In this document: positions 17,123 through 24,763 of the stretch, in pieces
Layout of the letters: every line of letters starts with the position of its first letter
How positions within the stretch are numbered: the stretch's first letter is position 1
DNA from: Duncaniella freteri
GTDB taxonomy: Bacteria > Bacteroidota > Bacteroidia > Bacteroidales > Muribaculaceae
Assembly: GCF_004766125.1 (NCBI RefSeq)
Contig: NZ_SJSA01000001.1
Location: 1,798,001 to 1,862,000, forward strand
Length of the DNA: 64,000 bases
Direction of reading: 5' to 3'
Made by a program: the position numbers and the translations under genes
Notes under the pieces: model-generated
What the model was told of the DNA's origin: nothing
Seen by the model: only the letters and a program-made list of their open reading frames with translations
Database searches by the model: none

Positions 17123-17130
17123 TACCTTTG
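17123..17130 (+). promoter_or_regulatory. Promoter -7 element for fabI
   Basis: TACCTTTG matches the -7 consensus. No good TTG is found 19-21 bases upstream. The ATG of fabI is about 135 bases downstream, a long leader in which I see no clear hairpin. Confidence 0.45.
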
Positions 17131-17273
17131 CACCGAAAAATAAGTCAAAAATTCATATTGCAAGCGGTAATACCGTGAAAATAAAGTCGATAAATCCCTG
17201 TGCTTTAGTGACTTGTTTTCTAAACAACTGTTTCAACAAAAAAGAGAGCTTGCATACATTAAATTTAGAAGAT

Positions 17274-18131
17274 ATGAGTTATAATCTTTTGAAAGGTAAG
17301 CGTGGTGTGATATTCGGCGCGCTTAACGACAAGAGTATCGCCTGGAAAGTGGCTGAGAAGGCCGTTGAGGAGGGTGCGATCATTACTCTTAGCAACACAC
17401 CTGTTGCTGTGCGTATGGGTGAGGTATCCCAGCTTGGCGAGAAGCTTAATGCAGAGGTGATCCCTGCCGATGCTACCAATATCGAAGATCTTGAGATGGT
17501 GTTCCAGCGTTCTATGGAAGTGCTTGGAGGCAAGATCGATTTCGTTCTCCACTCTATAGGCATGTCACCCAATGTGAGAAAGAAGCGTCTGTATGACGAC
17601 ATCGATTATGATCTGCTTGGCAAGACACTCGACATCTCAGCCATCTCTTTCCATAAGATGATTCAGGCTGCAAAGAAGCTTGATGCTATTGCAGAGTACG
17701 GAAGCATTCTGGCTCTCAGCTACATCGCTGCTCAGCGTACAATGTTCGGATACAACGATATGGCTGATGCCAAGGCTCTTCTTGAGTCTATAGCACGCAG
17801 TTTCGGATATATCTATGGCCGTGAGAAGCATGTGCGAATCAACACCATTTCACAGTCACCCACAGCCACCACAGCCGGAAGTGGCGTGAAAGGCATGGAC
17901 TCGCTTATGGACTTCGCCAACCGTATGTCCCCCTTAGGCAACGCTACAGCTGAAGAATGTGCCGACTACTGCATCATGATGTTCTCCGACCTCAGCCGTA
18001 AGGTGACAATGCAGAATCTCTTCCACGATGGAGGCTTCTCAAGCATGGGTATGAGCCTTCGTGCGATGGACCAGTACGAAAAGAGTTTCGATCTCTACCG
18101 CAATGCTGACGGAACCATACAGTATGGTTAA
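17274..18131 (+). CDS. fabI: Enoyl-[acyl-carrier-protein] reductase (NADH)
   Basis: FabI reduces the double bond of enoyl-ACP in the last step of each fatty-acid elongation cycle. The product is 285 residues from the ATG at 17274 (MSYNLLKGKRG), the usual start in Bacteroidales. An in-frame GTG 99 bases earlier would add an unusual Cys-rich extension and is not preferred. Family marks are the nucleotide-binding start GVIFGALNDKSIAW, the segment LHSIGMSP, and the catalytic pair Tyr150/Tyr160 with Lys167, ten and seven residues apart as in E. coli FabI. The gene converges on trpB, and a shared bidirectional terminator separates them. Confidence 0.95.
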   Translation: MSYNLLKGKRGVIFGALNDKSIAWKVAEKAVEEGAIITLSNTPVAVRMGEVSQLGEKLNAEVIPADATNIEDLEMVFQRSMEVLGGKIDFVLHSIGMSPNVRKKRLYDDIDYDLLGKTLDISAISFHKMIQAAKKLDAIAEYGSILALSYIAAQRTMFGYNDMADAKALLESIARSFGYIYGREKHVRINTISQSPTATTAGSGVKGMDSLMDFANRMSPLGNATAEECADYCIMMFSDLSRKVTMQNLFHDGGFSSMGMSLRAMDQYEKSFDLYRNADGTIQYG

Positions 18132-18168
18132 TGCCTGATATGTTGTATTAACTTTGAGTAAAAAATTT

Positions 18169-18212
18169 AAGAGCGGAGACAGCAAGTCCTTACTGTTGTC
18201 TCCGCTCTTTTA
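18169..18212. terminator. Bidirectional intrinsic terminator between fabI and trpB
   Basis: AAGAGCGGAGACA (18169-18181) pairs perfectly with TGTCTCCGCTCTT (18197-18209). There is a T run on the right and an A run on the left, so it can stop transcripts from both converging genes. Confidence 0.88.
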
Positions 18213-18217
18213 TATTT

Positions 18218-19408
18218 CTAACATTCATCTTGCATGTATGTGAGCATATCCTTGTCTCCACGGCCGGAGACATTGATCACAACAGTGTCGGTGGGCTTGA
18301 ATCTCTTTACATCAAGGACCCCGAGAGCGTGAGCCGATTCAAGAGCCGGGATTATACCTTCGATTCGTGAGAGACGGAAAGCGGCATCGAGAGCCTGGCG
18401 GTCAGTGATGGCGAGCACTTGGCTGCGTCCGGATGTTGCAAGATAGGAGTGAAGGGGACCTACGCCGGGATAATCCAGCCCTGCGGAAATTGAATAAGGC
18501 TCGATCACATTGCCGTCTTCGGATTGCATGACCAATGTTCTTGACCCATGCAGGATGCCTTCCGTGCCTAACGTCATGGTGGCGGCGGTGTGTCCGGAAT
18601 CCACTCCGAGTCCGGCTGCTTCGGCTGCAATCAGTCGTACCGATGGCTCGTTTATGAAATGATAGAACGCTCCGGCAGCATTGCTGCCTCCTCCTATGCA
18701 TGCTATCACATAGTCAGGTAGTTCCGATCCGGTCTGCGAAAGGAGCTGACTGCGTATCTCACTTGATATCACCGACTGGAAATGTGCCACCATCTCGGGG
18801 TATGGATGAGGTCCTACGGTCGAGCCTATCACGTAGAAGGTGTCGGGATTGGAGCACCAGTAGTTTATAGCCTCGTTAGTGGCGTCCTTGAGGGTGCTGC
18901 TGCCGCTTTTGACGGATTCGACTTTAGCCCCGAGCATAAGCATGCGGTCAACGTTAGGTTTCTGTCGTGCCACATCGGTTGCGCCCATGAACACGGTGCA
19001 TTCCATTCCCATAAGCGCACATGCTGTTGCCGTGGCGACACCATGCTGTCCGGCCCCGGTTTCAGCTATTATGCGGTGCTTGCCCATGCGCTTGGCGAGA
19101 AGCACAGAGCCGAGAGCATTGTTGATTTTGTGGGCACCTGTGTGATTGAGATCCTCTCGTTTGAGATAGATATTGGTGTTGTAACGTTCGCTCAGCCTGT
19201 TTGCCCGGTAGAGTGGGGTGGGGCGGCCTACATAGTCGCGTAGCAGGGTGTCAAGCTCTTGATTGAATTCCTTGTCGGCTGCATATCTGTAGAATGCTTC
19301 GCGGAGGAGCCGGATGTTCTGTTGGAGAATTTCCGGGATGTATGCGCCTCCGAAATGTCCGTAATAGCCTTCCTCATCTACAGGAAGGAGTGAATGAAAT
19401 TGTGTCAT
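18218..19408 (-). CDS. trpB: Tryptophan synthase beta chain
   Basis: TrpB joins indole and serine to make tryptophan, using PLP. The 396-residue protein is full length. The PLP lysine is Lys94 in HTGAHKINNALG, the catalytic Glu is Glu116 (AETGAGQHG), and the phosphate-binding loop GGGSNAAG lies at 239-246. It is of the common TrpB1 type. Unusually for Bacteroidales, no other trp gene lies beside it, so it stands alone here and needs TrpA from elsewhere. It is preceded by a leader peptide with Trp codons and a terminator, pointing to control by charged tRNA-Trp. Confidence 0.95.
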   Translation of the reverse strand: MTQFHSLLPVDEEGYYGHFGGAYIPEILQQNIRLLREAFYRYAADKEFNQELDTLLRDYVGRPTPLYRANRLSERYNTNIYLKREDLNHTGAHKINNALGSVLLAKRMGKHRIIAETGAGQHGVATATACALMGMECTVFMGATDVARQKPNVDRMLMLGAKVESVKSGSSTLKDATNEAINYWCSNPDTFYVIGSTVGPHPYPEMVAHFQSVISSEIRSQLLSQTGSELPDYVIACIGGGSNAAGAFYHFINEPSVRLIAAEAAGLGVDSGHTAATMTLGTEGILHGSRTLVMQSEDGNVIEPYSISAGLDYPGVGPLHSYLATSGRSQVLAITDRQALDAAFRLSRIEGIIPALESAHALGVLDVKRFKPTDTVVINVSGRGDKDMLTYMQDEC

Positions 19409-19460
19409 AGTCTCATGTATCCGCCATACCGGCGAGTCTTGAAGGGTTAAAAATTTTTAT

Positions 19461-19501
19461 AAAAAAGAGGAGCCGCCGATGTATCATCGATGGCTCCTCT
19501 T
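19461..19501 (-). terminator. Attenuator terminator ahead of trpB
   Basis: On the minus strand AAGAGGAGCC (19501-19492) pairs with GGCTCCTCTT (19474-19465), with an inner 5-bp stem (CGATG/CATCG), and is followed by a T run. It ends about 55 bases before the trpB start codon and faces the same way as trpB, as an attenuator should. It could also end read-through from the gene upstream. Confidence 0.85.
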
Positions 19502-19582
19502 GGATATCTTTTCAGGAAAATGCTTTTGTGATCGCTAACTATATATGTGTGCGATAATGCCATCGATAATCTTTACCGATGC
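19486..19582 (-). promoter_or_regulatory. Alternative pairing elements of the trp attenuator
   Basis: Region 1 (minus strand 19582-19577, GCATCG), just after the tandem Trp codons, can pair with region 2 (19567-19559, ATCGATGGC) with one bulge. Region 2 is perfectly complementary over 9 bases, and 12 with one G-U pair, to region 3 (19494-19486, GCCATCGAT), which is part of the 5' arm of the terminator. The 1:2, 2:3 and 3:4 pairings are thus mutually exclusive, as in the classic trp leader. Confidence 0.7.
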
Positions 19583-19619
19583 GCCACCAATAGTTCTGAT
19601 TGTTGAGCATATTTCTCAT
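19539..19619 (-). CDS. Trp-rich leader peptide of trpB (attenuator ORF)
   Basis: This is a 26-codon ORF with an ATG about 13 bases after a predicted transcript start and a TAG stop about 38 bases before the terminator hairpin. It has TGG at codons 11, 12 and 20: two adjacent Trp and a third within 26 residues, where chance would give less than one. The sequence around the pair is QNYWWRIG, and the third is in YRWHY. It is too short to be an enzyme and lies exactly where a trp leader peptide should. When tryptophan is short, a ribosome held at codons 11-12 would cover pairing region 1 and free region 2 to break the terminator. Translation itself is not proven by sequence. Confidence 0.75.
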   Translation of the reverse strand: MRNMLNNQNYWWRIGKDYRWHYRTHI

Positions 19620-19638
19620 TTTGTCGTATTTCTGTCGG

Positions 19639-19669
19639 CAAAATTATATCTAATAATTCAAACTGCCAA
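19639..19669 (-). promoter_or_regulatory. Promoter of the trp leader and trpB
   Basis: TTG (19669-19667), 20 bases and TAATTTTG (19646-19639) on the minus strand. The predicted start near 19632 gives a leader transcript of roughly 170 bases up to the terminator. Confidence 0.7.
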
Positions 19670-19685
19670 GAATTTTACTGAAATT

Positions 19686-20183
19686 TTATAGGTTGATTAT
19701 TTTTTTTATAGTCTGTATCGACGGGTTGACTGCTATGATTTTGCCCGCAGGGTTGATGAGATAGGAGGAGTATCCACCTTCGGGATGGTATCCGGGTGAT
19801 ATGCCGTGCGCCTTGACGTTGCGTATATGGAACTGTGTGAGAGAGTCGAGACCGTCATTTCGCACTATCTCGTTGAACAGTTTGAGGTTATCGTCGGTAT
19901 TGACTGAGAGAAGCTGGATGTTCTTGTGCTTGTTGTCACGGAAGAAGCGGTCATACTCCCCTGCGGCGATCCTGGATACAGCATTGTGCGAGTCCCAGAA
20001 GTTCACCAGCACATATTTGCCTTTCAGATCGGACAGTGATATCTCACCGTGGTTTCCGTGCACTTCCGTTATGTGTGGTTGCTGTTTGAGTTCCGGAGTG
20101 CGCTGTACGACGCGTTCGGCAAACATCCACACTGCAAGTATGAATATCGCTACAAAGGTTGTGAATATCCAGAACGTTCTCAT
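19686..20183 (-). CDS. TlpA/thioredoxin-fold membrane-anchored protein lacking the CxxC cysteines
   Basis: This 165-residue protein has one N-terminal membrane segment (about 3-20) and a periplasmic thioredoxin-like domain. The strand and turn GKYVLVNFWDSHNAVSR match the TlpA active-site region, where the usual pattern is W-x-x-W-C-x-x-C-R. Both cysteines are replaced, by Asn67 and Ser70, and no other Cys is present. It therefore cannot do thiol-disulfide exchange; a binding or structural role is more likely. It is the last gene of the RND efflux operon, 35 bases after the outer-membrane factor. There is no evident terminator before the trpB leader promoter. Confidence 0.7.
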   Translation of the reverse strand: MRTFWIFTTFVAIFILAVWMFAERVVQRTPELKQQPHITEVHGNHGEISLSDLKGKYVLVNFWDSHNAVSRIAAGEYDRFFRDNKHKNIQLLSVNTDDNLKLFNEIVRNDGLDSLTQFHIRNVKAHGISPGYHPEGGYSSYLINPAGKIIAVNPSIQTIKKIINL

Positions 20184-20218
20184 AATTGTCCGAAAAAATT
20201 GCTTACATATATAATAAC

Positions 20219-21631
20219 TTATGATTCTTTGGTATTGTTCTTGTCATCCTGAAGCATGTCCCATCCACCTCCGAGAGCTTTGTACAGAGCCACTACAGCG
20301 AGGTATTCATCACGAAGTGCATTGCTGAGGCTTATCTGCGCATCAAAGTAGCGACGCTGCGCATCAAGCACGTCAATGTAATTGAGGGTGCCACCCTTAT
20401 ATTGCACATGAGCGAGCTGTACATATTTGCTTGCGGCGTCACGTAGCTCCGCTTTCAGGGCGGCAGCTTCATATACGCGCTTATAGGTCACTATGGCATT
20501 GTTTACATCGGTGAATGCCTGTAGCACTGACTGCTCATAGGTGTAGCGTGCCTGTTCGTAGGCAGCGATAGATGCCTGATATTTTTTCTTCTTTCGTCCG
20601 AAGTCGAGTATGGACCCGGTGATGGAGCCGATAGCGTAGGAGAAAGGGGACTTGAAGAATGATGATAATTCGTCATTCTCAAGGCCTCCTGAGAGGCTGA
20701 TGCGTAGATTGGGGAAGCGGTCGGCATACGAAAGGCCTACGCCTGAGAGAGCTGCGGCGAGTGACTGCTCGGCAGAACGTATGTCGGGTCTGCGCCTCAG
20801 AAGTGTGGACGGAATTCCGAGCGGAAGTTTTGCCGGGAGAGTCTCGTTGAGGTAAAGAGTGGAGCGTTCCAGTTCCTGCGCCGGATATTCGCCCATGAGC
20901 AGAGTGATGGCATTGCGGGCCACTGATATCTGTCGCTCAAGGTTGGGGACGAGTGACGCTGTAGAGGCGTATTCCACTTTTGCCTGCTGATACACTGTTT
21001 CGGAGGTAAGTCCGCCTTCGAATCGCAGGCGGGCCTGTTCCAGTGACTCTTTGCGTGTCACGAGGGTCTGCTTCACGATGTCAAGTTCATTGTCGAGGGC
21101 TATTAGCCGGAAATAAGCCTCTGCTACCTCTGCCACGAGTGTCATGCGCATGGCTCTCATGTCCTCTACCGAGGCGAGATATTTGGCTCCGCTCTGTTTG
21201 CGTGCCCAGGATAGTGCCCCCCATAGGTTCACTTCCCATCCTACTGATACTTTTAGGTCGTATTCAGGATCTTTTTTTGTACCGTTGCCTCCGTAATTGT
21301 TGGTCTCATGATCGGCACTCAGCAGACCTGTGACTTCAGGAGTGAGGTTGACTTTCTCAATTCCGTAAAGTTTCCTCATCTGTTCTACGCGGGCAGCCGC
21401 CTTGAGCAGGTCGCGGTTGTTTTCAAGTGTTTTGGTTATTATCTTACGCAGAGGTTCGTCGGCGTAGAATTCCCACCATGCCATATCGGCGATAGTCAGG
21501 GAGTCGTTAGGCGACTCGGGAGTGTATGTGGCAGGCATTGCCAGCTCCGGCTTTGAAAGATTCTTTACGCCGGAGCAGGAGCTGATGACCGTCAGCACTG
21601 ATGCCAGAAGTATGTATGATGCAGCTTTCAT
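20219..21631 (-). CDS. RND efflux outer-membrane factor lipoprotein (NodT/OprM type)
   Basis: This is the TolC-like exit duct of a tripartite efflux pump. The 470-residue protein has a lipoprotein signal ending LTVISSC with an acylated Cys near residue 19. Two outer-membrane-efflux repeats follow, with the usual long helices, the conserved segment LRRRPDIRSAEQSLAAA and the end motif GGTLNYIDVLDAQR. Its start codon overlaps the stop of the pump gene (ATGA), showing tight co-expression. Substrate range is unknown; bile salts and antimicrobials are common for such pumps in gut bacteria. Confidence 0.92.
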   Translation of the reverse strand: MKAASYILLASVLTVISSCSGVKNLSKPELAMPATYTPESPNDSLTIADMAWWEFYADEPLRKIITKTLENNRDLLKAAARVEQMRKLYGIEKVNLTPEVTGLLSADHETNNYGGNGTKKDPEYDLKVSVGWEVNLWGALSWARKQSGAKYLASVEDMRAMRMTLVAEVAEAYFRLIALDNELDIVKQTLVTRKESLEQARLRFEGGLTSETVYQQAKVEYASTASLVPNLERQISVARNAITLLMGEYPAQELERSTLYLNETLPAKLPLGIPSTLLRRRPDIRSAEQSLAAALSGVGLSYADRFPNLRISLSGGLENDELSSFFKSPFSYAIGSITGSILDFGRKKKKYQASIAAYEQARYTYEQSVLQAFTDVNNAIVTYKRVYEAAALKAELRDAASKYVQLAHVQYKGGTLNYIDVLDAQRRYFDAQISLSNALRDEYLAVVALYKALGGGWDMLQDDKNNTKES

Positions 21632-24600
21632 TTCTTTTTCAATAAACGTGTTGGGTTAGGAATACGGAAAGTGGAGCGGCGGCGGTTGAGCTTGTCGATG
21701 GCGACAAAGAAGAACGGCACGAACACTATGCCTACCGTGATGGCGACAAGCATTCCGAAGAATACACCTGTGCCTATGTCCCGCCTGGCGGCAGAACCCG
21801 GACCGGAGGCAAACAGAAGAGGAAGCAGTCCGAGCATGAAGGCGAGCGATGTCATCACTATTGGACGGAAGCGGAGCTTGGCGGCTGTAAGGGCGGCATG
21901 CACAGCATCGACACCTTTGTCAACCTCCTCTTTGGCGAACTCCACGATGAGGATGGCATTCTTCGCGACAAGACCGACGAGCATCACCAGACCTATCTGG
22001 AAATATATGTTGTTTTCAAGTCCGCACATCCATATTCCCAGGTATGCTCCTATCCCTGCTATCGGTAGGGACAGTATCACAGCCATGGGTACGCTCCAGC
22101 TTTCGTATTGGGCGGCAAGGAATAGGAACACAAACAGGAATGCGAGTCCGAGCACCAGTCCGGTGTTGCCGTTTTCATGTTTCTCCTGGTATGACAGTCC
22201 GCTCCATTCCACACCGATGTTCTCGGGAAGTTTGGTCCTGACTATCTCCTCAAGAGCTGACATAGCCTGCCCGGTGCTATAGCCGTGGGATGCTTCGCCG
22301 GAGATAGTCGCTGAATTGAACATGTTGAATCGCGACATTGTGCCGGGACCGGTAGTGAAGTGGGATGTGCCGAGCGAAGATATAGGCACCATGGCGTTGT
22401 CGGCTCCTCTTACGAAGAAGAGGTTAAGATTCTCCTTGTTGGACCTGTAGGGAGCTTCTGCCTGGATGTACACTCGGTATATGCGGTTGAACATATTGAA
22501 GTCGTTGACATATATCGATCCGGTGAAAGCTTTCATTGTGGAGAAGATGTCGCTTACCGGGATGCCCTGCATTTTGGCCTGGTCGCGGTCCACATCGAAG
22601 TATAGTTTAGGTATGTCGGCCTGCATCGATGTAGAGAGCCCCGATACCTCAGGACACATCGCCGCATAGTGCTTAAGGGTGTCGACTGCCTGTTGCAGAT
22701 CGCTGTAGGAGGCGTCTCCTCGTGCTTCGAGCACCATTTCAAAACCTCCTGACGAGCCTAATCCGGGGATGATGGCGGGAGAGAAGATGAATACTTCACT
22801 CTCGGGATAGGTCGACAGATGTGCACGCACCCTTTCGCGTATCTCGGAGATACTCTCGGTGGAGCGTTCGTCCCAGGGCTTGAGTATCACAGTGAGTTGA
22901 GTGTGGGCGGGATTGGTGCCTACTCGTGGTGATGAGCCTGTGACATTGAGCACGTATTCCACATCTGGATCATCGGTCAGGTATGCGATGGCCCGCTCGG
23001 TCACTTCGCGGCTACGCTCTATTGTTGCGCCCTCGGGGAGTTCGAGCTCCACGGTGAAGTATCCCTGGTCCTCCTGCGACATGAAGCTTCGCGGCATAAG
23101 TGTGTTCATGAGCCATATGAATATCAGTGCCATTCCGAATGCCACATACATGCGTTTGGGGTAAGAGAGCGCCTTGCGTATCATACGGCAGTAGAAGTTG
23201 TTGCCGCGTGCAAGCCACATGTTGATGAGTCGGAACACTCTGGCTTTCTTTTTGCTTGATGCCGGACGGAGCAGCTTGGCACACATCACCGGGGAGAGCG
23301 TGAGAGCCACTACTGTGGATATGATCACTGATACCGCTATTGTGATTGTGAACTGACGGTAGAGCTGACCTGTGATTCCGGGGAGGAAGCTCACAGGAAT
23401 GAATACGGCGCAGAGCACGAGCGACATGGCTATAAGCGCGCTGCTCAGATTGCTCATGGCTTTGGCTGTTGCCTCGTAAGGGGAGAGTTTTTCAGTGTTC
23501 ATTATGCGGTCCACATTCTCCACCACCACTATGGCGTCGTCCACCACTATGCCTATGGCGAGAATAAGTCCGAGCAGAGTGAGCATGTTGAGCGAGAATC
23601 CGAATATAAGCATCACGCCGAAAGTCCCGACAAGCGATATCGGCACAGCAATGATGGGGATGAGGGTTGAACGCCAGTTTTGCAACGACAGGAACACCAC
23701 AAGGATCACCAGCACCAGTGCCTCGAAGAATGTCCGGTACACATGATGGATCGACTCGGATATATAAGTGGTCATGTCGAAAGGTATCTCGTAGGTTATG
23801 CCTTCAGGGAAACCTTTGGCTATGATCTCCATCTCCTTTTTTACTGCATCGGCCACTTCCATGGCGTTGGAGCCGGGGAGCATGTTGATGTTGAGCACAG
23901 CGGCATTGCCTCCGTTGATTCCGCTCTCGGTGGAGTAGCTTGACGCTTCAAGCGACACTCGTGCCACATCCTTTAGCCTTATTATTGACCCATTGGCGTC
24001 GGCACGTATCACTATGTCCTCGAATTCCGCTACAGTCGAAAGCCTTCCGCGGGCAATGATAGGCATTGTGAGATCGATGTCAGTGGCAGGAGCCTGGCCG
24101 AGCACTCCGGCTGCCGATTCGCGGTTCTGGTCCTTGAGTGCCGACTGTATGTCCTTTACCGTGAGCCCCAGGTCGGCAAGCTTGTCGGGTGCCACCCATA
24201 TCTGCATGGCATAGTAGCGGCTTCCGACATTGCTCACACTTCCTACTCCTGGGATGCGGCGCAGGGGGTCGAGAACGTTGAGCGTGGTGTAGTTGCTGAG
24301 ATACACTTCGTCAAATTTCGGGTCGGACGAGAGTATCGTGATGGTCATAAGGCGGCTTGCAGTCTCCTTGGATACCGATATGCCGTTCTGTACCACTTCG
24401 GCAGGGAGTCGTGATTCTGCTTTTTTCACACGGTTCTGGATGTCTACGGCTGCGAGCTCGGGGTCCGTGTCTATATCAAAGGTCACGAGGGCAGAGAAGC
24501 CTCCGGAATTGGAGCTTGACGATGACATGTATATCATGCCCGGTGTGCCGTTGAGCTCCTGTTCTATGGGTGTGGCTACGGCCTGTGTCACTGTCTGGGC

Positions 24601-24762
24601 ATCCGCTCCGGGATAGGAGGCTGTTATCTTGACCACCGGGGGGACAATCTGAGGATACTGGTCCACAGGAAGCATTGCCAGCCCTATGCCTCCGATTATG
24701 AATATGACGATCGATATTACTATCGAGAATACAGGGTGCTCTAAAAAGAAATTGCGCTTCAT
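21628..24762 (-). CDS. RND efflux pump, HAE1 (AcrB-like) inner-membrane transporter
   Basis: This is the proton-driven pump subunit. The 1044-residue length and the twelve-segment layout with two large periplasmic loops match AcrB. The N-terminus (FFLEHPVFSIVISIVI, LPVDQYPQI) is typical. The proton-relay pair Asp408-Asp409 in GIVVDDAIVVVENV is present at the AcrB D407/D408 position. It lies between the adaptor gene, one base away, and the outer-membrane factor gene, which it overlaps by four bases. All three are transcribed leftward as one unit. Confidence 0.95.
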   Translation of the reverse strand: MKRNFFLEHPVFSIVISIVIFIIGGIGLAMLPVDQYPQIVPPVVKITASYPGADAQTVTQAVATPIEQELNGTPGMIYMSSSSSNSGGFSALVTFDIDTDPELAAVDIQNRVKKAESRLPAEVVQNGISVSKETASRLMTITILSSDPKFDEVYLSNYTTLNVLDPLRRIPGVGSVSNVGSRYYAMQIWVAPDKLADLGLTVKDIQSALKDQNRESAAGVLGQAPATDIDLTMPIIARGRLSTVAEFEDIVIRADANGSIIRLKDVARVSLEASSYSTESGINGGNAAVLNINMLPGSNAMEVADAVKKEMEIIAKGFPEGITYEIPFDMTTYISESIHHVYRTFFEALVLVILVVFLSLQNWRSTLIPIIAVPISLVGTFGVMLIFGFSLNMLTLLGLILAIGIVVDDAIVVVENVDRIMNTEKLSPYEATAKAMSNLSSALIAMSLVLCAVFIPVSFLPGITGQLYRQFTITIAVSVIISTVVALTLSPVMCAKLLRPASSKKKARVFRLINMWLARGNNFYCRMIRKALSYPKRMYVAFGMALIFIWLMNTLMPRSFMSQEDQGYFTVELELPEGATIERSREVTERAIAYLTDDPDVEYVLNVTGSSPRVGTNPAHTQLTVILKPWDERSTESISEIRERVRAHLSTYPESEVFIFSPAIIPGLGSSGGFEMVLEARGDASYSDLQQAVDTLKHYAAMCPEVSGLSTSMQADIPKLYFDVDRDQAKMQGIPVSDIFSTMKAFTGSIYVNDFNMFNRIYRVYIQAEAPYRSNKENLNLFFVRGADNAMVPISSLGTSHFTTGPGTMSRFNMFNSATISGEASHGYSTGQAMSALEEIVRTKLPENIGVEWSGLSYQEKHENGNTGLVLGLAFLFVFLFLAAQYESWSVPMAVILSLPIAGIGAYLGIWMCGLENNIYFQIGLVMLVGLVAKNAILIVEFAKEEVDKGVDAVHAALTAAKLRFRPIVMTSLAFMLGLLPLLFASGPGSAARRDIGTGVFFGMLVAITVGIVFVPFFFVAIDKLNRRRSTFRIPNPTRLLKKK

Positions 24763-24763
24763 G

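Noticed and set aside
17175..17273. N-terminal extension of FabI from an in-frame GTG
   Set aside because: Bacteroidales FabI proteins start at MSYNLLKGKRG. The extension has four Cys and no family similarity.
19461..19501. Simple terminator of the RND/TlpA-like operon
   Set aside because: It may also serve this, but it lies 185 bases beyond that operon and beyond a new promoter and leader ORF, and its 5' arm pairs with the leader. Attenuation explains more of what is seen.
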